Shown: positions 1-11,332, counted from the first letter of the stretch. The stretch: DNA of 64,000 nucleotides from Liopterus haemorrhoidalis (GCA_963971575.1 OZ020618.1:29192540-29256539); one strand, 5' to 3'. Notes: a model not told the origin generated them from the letters alone. Numbers and translations: made by a program.

Positions 1-600
1 ACAATATCCTGGTGGAATCGCCGATGTCGGTTGATTACTGGCCCAACTTCTGGAGTGGTCTAATATCAAAATAACTCTTCTTGACGCGATCCAAAACGGG
101 GGTTTTTTCCTTGTAAAAACGTAGATCCCGAAGGTGGTCAAGCACAAATTCTAGTTTACCAAATAGCTCGCAGCCTCGTCTTGGTAAACTCGAAACACAG
201 TATATTGATATTATGCAAAAAACTCAAAAGACGTCTGTTCTCGATGAAAGACAATCGAGTAGTCCCGTCTCAGACAGAATTATACAAGATTCTAGCGGTT
301 CATACAATGAACGCTAGAATTGTATATGAAAAATAAGAATTCATAAAAATTACCAAAAGCGGTAATTTTGAATAGTTTTGCGACTCAAGTGGTCGCAACA
401 TTCACTAAATATTGAAGTGTTATAGAACACTATACAGGAGCAATCGTCCCATTTAAAAAGTTATTATATTGTAATATACTGGCAACTACAATAGGTATCA
501 CAAACTAAATGTATAAGTAAATATTAATTTATTGTAATACTTGATTATTTTAAAACAAATAAACAATTTTTACGTTTTTTTCTTAAATATAGCATATATT
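1..600. other. no gene seen; cluster of short hairpins
   Basis: No coding exon recognised. Three short stem-loops lie close together: a 10-bp stem (153-162 with 181-190), a nested pair (233-237 with 271-275, enclosing 240-245 with 254-259) and an imperfect stem (283-297 with 312-326). Function unknown. Confidence 0.3.
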
Positions 601-800
601 TTTTAGCGGCTCTTCTATGTTATTGTGTTTTTTTTTTCAATATAGATTTGGCTCTTTGTCACTGAAAGGTTGCCGACCCTTGACCTAGAACGTTGTTATT
701 TTCTACCCAAGCCATGTAATTAAGGTCGTACCGACCAATTTAGAATATTTTGTTATTTTTGCCCCCCCCCCCTAGCTGAAATCCTGGCTACGTCTCTGTG
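601..800. repeat. hAT-like terminal fragments
   Basis: Two stretches look like termini of dispersed elements: 641-690 (a 'gctctttg...ggttgccgaccc' type end) and 762-800 (a C13 run followed by the reverse complement of a CAGAGACGTAGCCAGGAT end). Partners for intact elements were not found. The rest, to 1640, shows no gene. Confidence 0.35.
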
Positions 801-1641
801 CAAAGTTCAAGAAGTTGAGGAGAATGCCATCTGGAAGCTTTTATAAGTAAAAATTAATAAGATTACATTTTGATAAATTGATTTATTCTTTGCTTTTTTT
901 AAAATAAATTTTGATTTAATAATTTTTTTAAGTACCCGGCATTATTTAATTTTGCATTAAAATATTCCTACGGCCAGTATTTTGCACTACACCACTGACG
1001 GCACATCACTGATTATAACGAATATATTGCGTTGATTATAATTACGAAAAATTTAATATATTTTTCGTTGTCTTCTTTGGGGACTGCGCAAACCTGCAAC
1101 CAGAGCAAAACTTACCCATACACACATTGGGCGGCTGTGATTGCTATATTTTGTATTAATTGAACAGCTCCGCAAATGTGCTGTCCATTAAGCATTAAAG
1201 AATACTAAAACAATAATTATTTTATTTAAAAAATAATTTTTTGATTTGAAAACTAGAAAATACATACAATTCCAGGGACAAGTTCTGTAACATTTTTTCC
1301 ATTTACAATCCGACTTTCTTCCAATGATAATACTAAAAAATATAGTAATTAATTTAATTCATTTATTTTACAATTAAACTTACCACTTGGGGCTAACAGT
1401 AATAACACAAGAATCATTTTAAGAACAGATGTCTTAAAACACATGTCTTGAAATGTACAACAAAACTTAATAATAATCAATTATCTTATCTTGATTAATA
1501 AAAAATCTTATCTATAATTTAAAAAAAATCGAATTCTTAGATACGACGCTAAACGGAGCCATTTTAATATTACGTAAATACGAAACTTTTTAACATCACC
1601 CTCAAGTTAAATGGCGCGTTTAGCGGACTTAACTGTTGAGT

Positions 1642-2138
1642 CAGTGGCGGCTGGTGCAGAGAGGGTAACGGGGCATTGCCCTCCCAATTATTTACTTTTG
1701 AAAAAGAAGAAAATCTTTAATAAAAATAATAATAGTATGTATTATTTTCATTTTACCCATTTTAAATTGATATTTAGTTATATTGAAATGTTTATAACTT
1801 AAATTCGCATCGCGCCGCGTTTCACTTCCTAAAACAAATGTTTTTAGAATGGACATACGCCAGGCAGGGCAAAAGAGCGAATGTCTCAAATCTTTGTACA
1901 AGTGTAGATGCGGGGTATAAGCGAGGGTGAAGGACGAGCAATAGTATGTAACCTGTAGCAGCCATTGCAAGTGGGTCGAAACATATTTTGTCCGTAGTTT
2001 TAATTATCAGTCGGAGTGCTTTATTTTGACATTTGTTTATAGTTCTGTGTTATTAGAAGGTTATGTATGTTCGATGTTTTAATAATTACACTATTAAAAT
2101 AGTGTTTTATGTACGTGGTGAATTTTGAAAAAAAAAAA

Positions 2139-2171
<33 letters not shown>

Positions 2172-2448
2172 AATAAATAAATTTAAAAAATGAATGAGAA
2201 TGAAAATAGCGTGATTTCAATTTTAGAACTGGTTTCCAAAAATAATTGAACCTATGATATAAAAATTAGACTTAAAACTTTAGGACCACCAAGACCAGAA
2301 TTCAATTTAACGAGTTCCGAAGAAAATAAAAAAAACAATTTATTTCAAGTTATTTCAAGAAAAATTCATTCAAAAACCTATTTTCATAAGCTTTTGCCCT
2401 AAAAAAGCTTTTTGCCCCACCAGAAAATAATGTCACGAGCCGCCACTG
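1642..2448 (+). mobile_element. non-autonomous hAT element with transposase 5' relic
   Basis: Terminal inverted repeats CAGTGGCGGCTGGTG / CAGTGGCGGCTCGTG, flanked by a perfect 8-bp duplication TGTTGAGT (1634-1641 and 2449-2456), the hAT hallmark. It is 807 bp. Inside are a (TAA)n/(AAAT)n microsatellite (about 2138-2182) and a short transposase N-terminus (2190-2402). The same terminus family is found in the 23619-24701 element, so the two are probably deletion derivatives of related parents. Confidence 0.85.
2190..2402 (+). pseudogene. hAT transposase N-terminal relic
   Basis: Starting at ATG 2190 the frame reads MNENENSVISILELVSKNN, a TGA, then IKIRLKTLGPPRPEFNLTS and further charged sequence to TAA at 2400-2402. 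The LGPP-PEFNLT block aligns with LGPPLPELNLT in the transposase relic at 23944-24675, just upstream of its TTF-type zinc finger. The rest of the transposase has been deleted. The internal stop and truncation make it non-functional. Confidence 0.65.
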
Positions 2449-2606
2449 TGTTGAGTATGTTGACTTCAACGGTTCAACATATGAGATTTATTAATTGCTA
2501 AATATTAAACAGTTTCAAATGCCTCCCTTTAGTGATGTAGCAGTGAGATTAATATGTGCGCAAATAATGTCAACTGATAGCCATTAATTTTTTCATCTTC
2601 CAACCC

Positions 2607-2884
2607 TTATGCAATTTCTTTTTGAACTCATGGTATAAATGATATATTAATAAAGAAAACTGATGTATATATTATCAATTATGCATTTATTCTAAACTAA
2701 AATTATGGTCACAATTATAATAAGTATTTACTTTCATTAATTTTAATGTTATTCCATGCTGATTTCATTTTATTTTTCACCTGACCATAATTTTAGTTGA
2801 ATAAATGCATAATTGATAATATATGCATCAGTTTTCTTTATTAATATATCATTTATACCATGAGTTCAAAAAGAAATTGCATAA
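2607..2884. repeat. fold-back (inverted-repeat) element
   Basis: Arms 2607-2711 and 2782-2884 are near-perfect reverse complements (few mismatches) around a 70-bp spacer. Total length 278 bp, no coding content. It looks like a fold-back MITE; the terminal bases do not identify a superfamily. Confidence 0.8.
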
Positions 2885-3389
2885 ATACGTAAAACTATTA
2901 AAAATTTAAGAAATATTATAATATATTAGGATATATTAACATTTATTCCATATAACCCAATACAAATCTGGAATAAACATGGCGGCTACAGTTCATATGG
3001 CCACACTGTCTTTATACAGTCACTGTAAGTCACTGTAGTGTATAGTGCCACGAAGCAAACAAGAACCCCGGATAATATGTGAACTAATTTAAAAATTTTT
3101 AGGCGGGTTTCCGTCTGACCAATTAATCACCACCACCTTCATTTGTATAATTTGTGCTTTAGTATTTGTGTTTGATATAATTCAAGTTGATTTGAATTTG
3201 TAACTCAAAATTGATTTGTATTTATAGCTATTATTAATATTTATATATAATAGTTCACACATATGTATATAGAATTTCGCGCGAGTGTAATATGCCGTTT
3301 TTTTTTTTTTTTTTTTTTTTATATAGTTAAGTATCGAAATAATAATATCTCATTAACTTAAACTTCCTTACATGTACAGATTTAAAAAT

Positions 3390-6098
3390 TTAATTTAAAA
3401 ATAGTATGTGTTTAGTTAATTTGTGTTTGTATTTCTTGAATGGCAGTTTGTCCTTTTCATAATTTCCTATTTTTTGAATTAAAGGGTTGTGATTAGCGAG
3501 ACACTTAGTAAAGAAATTTTCTGTCCTCTTGAATACGTAGTCTTTGATATATTCAATACTGAGTTCTTCATGTATTTCAATTACTTTCTTGTACCTGGGG
3601 TAATTTCCGATAATTCGAAGACATTTGTTTTGAATTATCTGTATTTTATGATAATTTGTGTCACAGGTGTTACTCCAGACTGGACATGCGTATATTAAAG
3701 AAGGTCTAATTACTGTTTTGAAGAGTAACATCTTGTTTTCTGAGGTCAGTCTCGATCTTCTATTTAATAGTGGGAACAGAGTGCTCATTTTTGATGTTGC
3801 ATTTTGACATACATGGTTACAGTGATGTGTATAATTGAGTTTGCTATCTAAATGAAGTCCTAGATATTTGATTGTTGGTGACCATTCGATGTTGGATCCC
3901 TGAATATTGATATTTTTATTAACAATCGGTCTTCGTTTTGTGAAGAGTATGGCTTCTGTTTTTGTTTCGTTCATCTTAATTTTCCAGCGTGACATGAATT
4001 TTAAAAGTTTTGATAAAGCTTCTTGTAATCTGTTTATTATAGTGCCCGTTCTCCACGATTGGGTAAATATGGCAGTGTCATCAGCAAATAAAGAGTAATT
4101 TACGTTTTTTAGTTTTGGTATATCATTAATATATATACAAAACAGAATGGGGCCTAGAATTGATCCCTGTGGGACTCCAGCTGCTATTAACCTTCCTGTT
4201 GATTCACACTCGCCAATACTAGTATGGAAGAATCTATTGTGTACATACGAATTTATTAGGTGAATAAGGTAGGCCGGAAATTTCATTTTAATCAATTTAA
4301 AAATAAGTCCTTTGTACCAGACAGTATCAAAAGCCTTTTCTATGTCGACGGTTACCACCCCTGTGTATTTGTTCGTATTGAAACTGTGGGTGATATTATC
4401 TGCTAGTCGAGCTAGTTGGGCTGTTGTTGAGTGCGCTTTCCGAAAACCAAATTGTTCAGCTATTAAGATGTTCTTTTCTTCTAGATAGTCATTTATCCTT
4501 TTGAGATAAGTTTTCTCAGCAATCTTACTCAAAGTGCTCAGTAGGCTTATCGGTCTATAGCTAGATGGAAGGTCAGCAGGTTTATTAGGTTTCTTGACCG
4601 ATATTACCTTGGCATGTTTCCAAGTAGTAGGGAAATGAGACATGGTCATGGTTGCATTTATGATGCGACAGAGAAGTATTATTGCATGTCGTGGTAATTG
4701 CTTGAGTAAGCGGCTATTAATGCTATCGTGTCCAGGGGATTTTTTGTTTTTCAATTTTTGGATTATGGTCCAGACTTCCTTCGGGGATGTTATTTTTACT
4801 TCTTTTATATCAACAGGATTGTTGTTAAAGAATGTCTTTACTTCACGACATATATTTCTTGTAAAATGAATACTTCCAAGATCCAAATTCTGTTTATGAA
4901 CCTTTTCGTATTGGTTTGCTATAATATTGGCTTTTTCTTCATCGGAGTAGCCATAAGTGCCATTATTTTGTATTGGTAGGATGGGTGTGGCTTTCTTGGT
5001 AAAATGCTTAGTTACTTTCCACAAGTTTCCTTGTTGTGGGTCTAATGAAGAAAGAAATGTGTTCCAACTGTTGTTTCTTGTCTTCGTAACTTGCTCTTTG
5101 ACTAGGTTGTTTAATTTATTATACATTTTACGATGTAAGTTGTTCCTGGTTAGTTGATATTTCTTTCTGAAATAATTTTTTAGTTTTATTAAAGCTCTAT
5201 CAGCGTCTGGTAGCTCTATATGGTTAGCTGTGATTTCACATTTTGGGATATTGTTCGTCGCAGCGATCTGGATTACTGAAGTTAAATTATCTAAGAGAGA
5301 GTCTATATCATTAACGGAGTTGATGGGAGCATTGCTAGGAAGGTGTTGTTCTATTTCTGTTCGGTACATATCCCAGTTTGCTTTGTTGTATTGATACAAG
5401 TAAGACTTTTTATTTTGCTGGGGAACATCTCCAATTTTTGTAAATACCGGATTATGATCTGAGCTCAGAATAGTTTTAGTAATAGGCTTTGATGTATTTA
5501 AGTTCCTTTTAGTTATTGCTATATCTAGAACACTCGGTCTTCCTCTATTGTTGGAGGGGTAATAGGTTGGTTCATCGGTGGCAATTACTCTCAGGTTTAC
5601 ATTTTGTTCAATTAGTTTGTTAATGATATTTCCGTTCTTGTTATTTTTAGGGCAATTCCATGCTACATGTTTGCAGTTGAGATCCCCAATGATTATTGTT
5701 TTATTGTCTATTGCTAACAAATTTGTTATGTCCTGGCTAGTAATGGGTGCTTTAGGTGGGATGTACACTGATACAATGTGAATTGGTTCTCTATTTGTAA
5801 ATACTTTTAAACATACTGCATCTATTTCTGGCTTAATGTTGGTAAGGAGACAATATTCATGTTTGATATTTTTCTTAATTAAAATAGCTGATCCACCTCC
5901 ATAATTATACCTATCTTTCCGATAAACACTGTAACCACGGATTTTTAAATTTAAGTTTGTATCAAGATGAGTTTCTGTAATGGTTGCAACATCTACTTTT
6001 TCTGAATCTAGCTCGTGTTGGAGCTCTAAGTGTTTGTTGGAGATTGAGCGAGCATTCCAGTTCATGACTTTAAGATGAGTTTTTTTGTTACTGAGCAT
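3390..6098 (-). CDS. LINE ORF2: endonuclease-reverse transcriptase (Jockey-like)
   Basis: 902 residues, uninterrupted. The apurinic-like endonuclease occupies roughly residues 10-225: NWNARS near 14, TETH near 41, GDLNCKH near 136, SSDHNP near 212. Reverse transcriptase follows, with GVPQGSILGP near 641 and the catalytic FADD near 667, then the thumb and a C-terminal region ending without RNase H. Length and order match Jockey-clade ORF2 (about 900 residues). It nicks the target and primes cDNA synthesis from the nick. The start is at 6098 because the ATG overlaps the ORF1 stop (TAATG); no upstream in-frame start is needed. All catalytic motifs are present, so the protein may be active, though ORF1 is broken in this copy. 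Confidence 0.93.
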   Translation of the reverse strand: MLSNKKTHLKVMNWNARSISNKHLELQHELDSEKVDVATITETHLDTNLNLKIRGYSVYRKDRYNYGGGSAILIKKNIKHEYCLLTNIKPEIDAVCLKVFTNREPIHIVSVYIPPKAPITSQDITNLLAIDNKTIIIGDLNCKHVAWNCPKNNKNGNIINKLIEQNVNLRVIATDEPTYYPSNNRGRPSVLDIAITKRNLNTSKPITKTILSSDHNPVFTKIGDVPQQNKKSYLYQYNKANWDMYRTEIEQHLPSNAPINSVNDIDSLLDNLTSVIQIAATNNIPKCEITANHIELPDADRALIKLKNYFRKKYQLTRNNLHRKMYNKLNNLVKEQVTKTRNNSWNTFLSSLDPQQGNLWKVTKHFTKKATPILPIQNNGTYGYSDEEKANIIANQYEKVHKQNLDLGSIHFTRNICREVKTFFNNNPVDIKEVKITSPKEVWTIIQKLKNKKSPGHDSINSRLLKQLPRHAIILLCRIINATMTMSHFPTTWKHAKVISVKKPNKPADLPSSYRPISLLSTLSKIAEKTYLKRINDYLEEKNILIAEQFGFRKAHSTTAQLARLADNITHSFNTNKYTGVVTVDIEKAFDTVWYKGLIFKLIKMKFPAYLIHLINSYVHNRFFHTSIGECESTGRLIAAGVPQGSILGPILFCIYINDIPKLKNVNYSLFADDTAIFTQSWRTGTIINRLQEALSKLLKFMSRWKIKMNETKTEAILFTKRRPIVNKNINIQGSNIEWSPTIKYLGLHLDSKLNYTHHCNHVCQNATSKMSTLFPLLNRRSRLTSENKMLLFKTVIRPSLIYACPVWSNTCDTNYHKIQIIQNKCLRIIGNYPRYKKVIEIHEELSIEYIKDYVFKRTENFFTKCLANHNPLIQKIGNYEKDKLPFKKYKHKLTKHILFLN

Positions 6099-6100
6099 TA
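6096..6100 (-). promoter_or_regulatory. TAATG stop-start overlap coupling ORF1 and ORF2
   Basis: On the minus strand the ORF1 stop TAA (6100-6098) shares its last base with the ORF2 start ATG (6098-6096). In the silkworm LINE SART1 a UAAUG junction is known to support termination-reinitiation translation of ORF2. The same arrangement here suggests ORF2 is translated by coupling rather than by a frameshift or IRES; that is inference. Confidence 0.7.
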
Positions 6101-7288
6101 TCCAAATAGCGAAACTGCAAAATCTACGACAATCATTAATTTGCTTACACCATCTGGGGCTGCGTTTAGTCTTGCCAACAGAGTTTTGATGTTTCTAATA
6201 ACATTTTGTAAATTAAAATTAGATGTTAGGCTTCTAATCATACTTAAGACTTCAGAAATGCCAGACAGCGAGTTATCGTTTTGAGTCCTTGAGGCAGAAT
6301 GTGAAGGCCAGATTGGTACTTGGGTATTCATTTGGGTTGGAATATTTCTAAGGGGAGGAAAGGAACTTGATGTAGGTAGGGTTTGTCTGGGGTTGGCTGG
6401 AGGTATGCGTCTGGTGTTAATTGCAGGTCGATTTGGGCACTGTCTGAAGCTAGCAGTATGTGATCCACCACAGTTAGAACATTTAGGAGTTTTGTCCTTA
6501 TTTACGCAATCCTTCGCCTGATGTTGCTCTCCGCAAACGACACAGTGTGGGGTTTTAGTGCAGTTCAGGGCGATGTGTCCAAATGATTGACATCGATAAC
6601 ATTGGGTGACTCCACTTCGTTTTATTTTCTGCCACTGGATAATGCAATAACAAATTTTTCGATGTTCTATCACTGTTCTTATATCCGTACCTTTTTCAAA
6701 GGTCACCATGAAGAGCGGGTAAACATGTACTATTTGATTATTTTCTTTTTTGGTGATTTGCACCACCTTCAACACTGGCAGATTTTTTTCTTTTAAGTCA
6801 GCAATTATTTTATTAGTCGTAATGTTTGGTGGGATGTTTTTCAGGACTAATTTAAGCTCTCTTTCAGGTGCTGGCGTCTTTGTTGAGTATTGAATTTTGG
6901 CTTCGTCTAATTCTTTCCTAACATATTTATAATCTAATAAATTATTAGTAATTAGTATTAGTCTTTTGCCTTTAAATTTTACTTCTAATTCTTCGTTCAT
7001 GTGGCTCTCAAGGTCAGATATAGTCTTAACATGATTATCAAAGTAGCTATATACTATTATAGGTGGAATTCTAACCTTCTTAACAGTATTATTTGTTGCC
7101 TGAACTGGTTCAATTTCAGAGCTATCTTCTTCATCTTCGCTGAGGCTGTCGTAAGTGTTGCTAGTTGGGACGTTGTAAATCTAACTGGGGGTAGCCTTCT
7201 TTACATTTGGCTGTAGTTGTTTTTTGGCAGTCCTCTTTTTAGAAACAGAAGGGATGGATAGAGGGTCCACCCCTTTAATCACTGACAT
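6098..7288 (-). pseudogene. LINE ORF1: gag-like zinc-knuckle protein with one premature stop
   Basis: From ATG at 7288 the frame runs 396 codons to TAA at 6100-6098, broken only by TAG at codon 36 (7183-7181). Residues 1-35 are basic (MSVIKGVDPLSIPS then a KKRTAKK cluster); an acidic stretch follows the stop. A PRE_C2HC-like segment (LVLKNIPPNITTNKII) precedes three zinc knuckles: CYRCQSFGHIALNC near residue 229, CVVCGEQHQAKDC, and a CX2CX3HX6C. A proline-rich tail ends the protein. The role is RNA binding and RNP formation. Re-initiation at the ATG at 7000 would give a 300-residue product that keeps the knuckles. Confidence 0.88.
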
Positions 7289-8202
7289 TTAAAACGATGT
7301 TTTAAATACACTGAACACATTTATTATTAATTTTTATTCAGTTTTGTAAAAATATAAGTACACTGGAAGGTAGGCACGTGCCGCAGGCACTGGCAAAACT
7401 ATGTATATACTTGCACAAACACAAGGTCACTTTGTATCACTACGATGTGCACTCTTGCATGGTTGAGAAGCGCATAGAACGCCTGCCACGCCTACCCAGG
7501 AACTTTGTTTGCTTCGACAGACTATAGTTATAATTATTTTGGGACCCTTTATGGTGTTTCTGTCAGAAACTCCACGACGACTATGATTTTTAATTTTTAT
7601 TGTGTATTTATTAATAAATTTTTAATAAATATATGATTTTCTTTCCCTTTAGTAGATATATATTTTCCTTACCACTTCTATTACTTACTTCGATATAAGT
7701 ATTAGTAGTTTTTTCAATATTTAAAAGGTGCATTTTTAAGGCCAATTTCAGGCGGCAAAAATAATCAGACCGGCCCTGCGTAAGATGTTCCAGTTATTGT
7801 AATTCTGAATTTTCCAAAAAATCTAGTGTGTCGAGTTCGATGTGGCAGTGCTTTACCATGTTGAAGGAACCAAGTGAACCCAAAACATTTAATTTTTCTA
7901 AAATGTAATTTAACGTGCAGAATTGTAAGTAAAGCAGCTGAAATAATCTTGAAGATTTCCAATATCTGCCTGCATGCGCGTGAACACAGGAATTTATCGT
8001 AGGAGTGTCTCAGAAGACAAAATTGTTTTAACCCTAGCCCGGGTAAGATAATTTAGATTTTTTGTACCCAAAAGTAGGTCAGACGTGACCCACTTTTCAA
8101 AATGTCTGTAAGACCCATATTTGAAGTTTAAAATTTATGTTCATTTAAGGGGCATATTCTGTAACTTTTAACAAGATCTTAAGATGTTAATTTTACATGT
8201 AT
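7289..8202. other. LINE 5' region and intergenic AT-rich DNA
   Basis: 7289 to about 7550 may be 5' UTR of the Jockey-like element: it is GC-richer than its surroundings and contains a long-range complementary pair (7373-7390 with 7480-7497). No gene is seen from there to 8202. Confidence 0.35.
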
Positions 8203-8210
8203 GTACATAG

Positions 8211-8448
8211 CAGTGGCGCCGCTAGCTCTTAAAATCTGGAGGAGCCAAAAAATACTTGAGTATAATCTGGTGGGGGGGGGGGGTACAGGAAATATTTGAG
8301 TATAATGTGGGGGGAGGGGCAGGTGAAAATACAAGTGATGACTTTAAAAAAAAGGTCCTCAGTTGCGCACACATTATTTTCCAAGCATTTCTTGGGGGGC
8401 GAACTGGAGGCCCGGATCCCCCCGGACTCCCCGCTAGCGCCACTACTG
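8211..8448. mobile_element. hAT MITE, 238 bp
   Basis: Ends CAGTGGCGCCGCTAGC and (reverse) CAGTAGTGGCGCTAGC, with a perfect 8-bp duplication GTACATAG (8203-8210 and 8449-8456). It contains G-rich tracts and one copy of the 'aagtgatgac...aaaaaggtcctca' motif that recurs in other MITEs of this window. No coding content. Confidence 0.87.
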
Positions 8449-8621
8449 GTACATAGTATAGGTATGTTTACATAGATACCTAGCAGTTTAACACCTTTTA
8501 AAAAATCAGAGAATAGAGGCCTAAATAATTTAATTTTGAGTAATTATAATAATAATTCAAAAATGTAATAAATAATAAAAATATAATAATTACATAAGAA
8601 TAAAAATATAATTACATATAA

Positions 8622-10522
8622 TCTATATATATAAAATCGTAACTAAGCTACCTACTCATAATCAACGCCCAGCCCAAACCACTGAACCTATAATCATGAT
8701 ATTCGGCGAGTATATTCCCTCCATGACGTAAGCACCCACTAAGAACGGATTTTTCGAAACTCATCCTCTAAGTGGGTGAAAAGGGGGTTAAAAGGGGTAA
8801 AATGTGGCTTCACGGTTTTCTTAATATCTTTTAGGTCCAATAAGATATCGACTTGGTTTTTGCTCACAATGATTACTCATGTAAATATTAAAAAACTTAT
8901 TTCAGGATTTTGTTCTAATCAACCCCTAAAGGGGTGAATCTACAATCAGGGTGAATTATAGAACCCTTCGCATCTTCTGTGTTTATTGTGTTATAAAATT
9001 CTTTTTTGGCATATAGGTGCCTTTTTTAAATATTTAGAAAGTGTTTTGACCGTTTTTTTAATTTTCACCCCTAAAGGGGTAAATTGGTATTTTTTATTCG
9101 ATAGAATTTCGTTTAGACAAAGAAACATAAAATTCGGAGAGTATATCCCTTTTATGACTTAAGAACCCCCTAAGAAATGATTTTTCGAAATTCGACCTCT
9201 CAGAGGTGACAAGGGGTGAAATGTGTTTACACGGATTCCTCAATTTCTTTTAGGTCAATAATATATCGCCTTGGTTTTTGCTTATAAAGATTATCCTTAT
9301 AAATGTTAAAAAACCTATTTCAAGATTTTGTCCTAATCATCCCCTAAAAGGGTGAATCTACAATCAGGGACAATTATAGAAACCGCCGTATTTTCTGTGT
9401 TGGTTGAATTATAAAATTTCTATTTGGCATATAGATGTATTTTTAAAAACTCAAAATGGTTTTGACAGTTTTTCAAAATTTCACCCCTAAAGGGGTAATA
9501 GGATATTTTTAAAAAAAGGTGAATCTACAATCAGGGAGAATTATAGAACTCGAAGTATTTCCTGTGTTTGTTGAGTTATTAAATTCCTATTTGGCATATA
9601 GCTGTCTTTTTCAAATATCTCGAAATGGTTTTGACAGTTTTTCAAAATTTCACCCCTAAAGAGGTAAAAGGGTATTTTTTATTTGATAGAACATCTCTTG
9701 GGCATAGATACATGATATTCGCAAAGTATATTCCCTCCATGAGGTAAGCATACACTAAGACGGGATTTTTCGAAATTCAACCCCTAAGGAGTGAAATGTA
9801 ATTTCAAGGATTCTTAAATATCTCTACGGACCAATAAGATATCGTCTTTGTTTTTGTTACAAAGATTACCCATATAAATGTTGAAAAACCTATTTCAGGA
9901 TTTTGTTCTAATCACCCCTAAAGTGGTGTATTTCCGAACAGGGTTAATTATACAACCCATCATATTCCCTGTGTTTGTTGAGTTATAAAATTCCTTTTGG
10001 CATATAGGTGTCTTCAAAATATCTTGAAATGGTATTGACAGTTTTTAAAATTTCACCCTAAAGGGGTAAATGGATATTTTTTACTCGATAGAACGTCCTC
10101 TGGACAAGATACTTGACATTCGTAAAGTATAATTACCCTGTATGACGTAAGTTCCCACTAAGACGGTCTTTCTCGAAATTCAACCCCTAAGGGCTGAAAT
10201 GTGATATAAAGGATTCCTTAATATTTCTTAGTACCAATAAGATATCGACTTGGCTTTTATTATTATTTTTTTTCACTGTTTCCTCGGTATCTCTTAGGAC
10301 AGATGAGATATCGACTAGGTTCTTGCTTATAAAAGTTACCCGTGCACATGTTTAGAAACAAACTACGAATTTTATTTGTAATTAGTATGAACCTCTAACG
10401 GGGTGAATCTACACCTGAGGAGAGAGTCAGCAATGTGATCTATAAAGAACTATGACTTATTATAATTGCACGATGATGGCAAACCGTCAATAAACCGTAG
10501 CGAAGCACGGGTACTCAGCTAG
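8622..10522. mobile_element. non-autonomous Helitron with internal tandem repeats
   Basis: The 5' end TCTATATATATAAAATCG follows an A, and the 3' end is a small hairpin (about 10497-10510) followed by CTAG and a T at 10523: Helitron termini (5'-TC ... hairpin-CTRR-3', A/T insertion, no TSD). It is 1901 bp with no Rep or helicase coding. The interior consists of about four diverged units whose 'ttcg(g)agtatattccc' anchors fall at about 8702, 9133, 9717 and 10118; one unit carries a partial extra duplication at 9517-9700. A quasi-palindrome, cccctaaaggggt, recurs in each unit. Confidence 0.8.
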
Positions 10523-10913
10523 TATAATATAATAAATCAACATACTTGTCAAAAACTGCAAAATTTAAAATATTATAGAACAGTATCTTAGCTCGGTCGG
10601 TTGAAATATGTTGAAAAAGCAACTATGAAACTAACAAACGTGTAAACCCTTGCATTATTGCGCGTCTGGCATAGGTATTACGTATTAATATAAGACAATA
10701 ATTACTAAACAATCACAAAATCGGGTCAGGCTAGACCAGTACTATAAAAATTGGCTCGATAAAAAAAGTTTATCATCATAAAATAATTACTTATGAAATA
10801 TAAGGATACGTTCCAGGATGATATTAAATACCTCTCAAAAATAAAAGAGTTATTTTAAAAACTCAACTTTCGGATCAAATTTGACCCATAAATAGTGCGA
10901 CAAGGGTGAAAAG

Positions 10914-11324
10914 CAGTGGCGGTCGGTGAAACATGTTTGGGTATGCAATTAGTATGATCGGACAAGCTCGTACTACTTATTATCAACTGACAATAACTGA
11001 AGCGCCTCTAGTGAGATTTTGAGAAACAGACGGTTGTAGGATAGTCGAGTTTGTGACAAGCATGGGAATATGTTCTTAGAAGTGGAAAGACAGTTAAAGA
11101 CCATTTTAGAGTGTGTTCCCGTGTGTTTCAATAAATATCACATGAAGATACCATTGAACCTGTCAAAAATATCCTACCAAAGTCAGCCATGATGTGAATG
11201 CAGTAGCGTCTCTATTGGTAGTGTCAGATGCCAATATCGCTCAACAGCAGTATAGCAACGACAAAGCACGAGCGTGTGTATTCTTTGTAATTGCTTACCC
11301 AAAATGATTCACCGACCGCCACTG
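10914..11324. mobile_element. hAT element, 411 bp, shares interior with the 17338 element
   Basis: Terminal repeats CAGTGGCGGTCGGTGAA on both sides (about 35 bp, few mismatches), 8-bp duplication GTGAAAAG/GTGCAAAG (7/8). The interior 10983-11240 is the reverse complement of parts of 17595-18035, including 'gaagcgcctctagtgagatt' and 'gaccattgaacctgtcaaaa'-like blocks, although the ends of the two elements differ. Confidence 0.8.
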
Positions 11325-11332
11325 GTGCAAAG

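Larger units (their letters stand above)
3298..7288 (-). mobile_element. Jockey-like non-LTR retrotransposon
   Basis: A two-ORF LINE read on the minus strand: ORF1 (7288-6098), ORF2 (6098-3390), a ~70-nt 3' UTR, then a 23-nt poly(A) tail (poly-T, 3298-3320). ORF1 has three CCHC knuckles; ORF2 has endonuclease and reverse transcriptase but no RNase H, as in Jockey. The tail shows that this is the true 3' end. The 5' end is upstream of 7288 and not delimited; no target-site duplication of the sequence left of the tail was found to about 7700. It lies outside the visible LPCAT gene. Confidence 0.9.

Noticed and set aside
230..280. Hammerhead ribozyme
   Set aside because: GATGAAA is present near a stem, but the CUGANGA core and the correctly spaced cleavage UH are not.
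3036..3065. Match of gaagcaaacaag with the complement near 7507-7530 as LINE flanking repeat
   Set aside because: The match is inverted, short and imperfect, whereas a target-site duplication must be direct.
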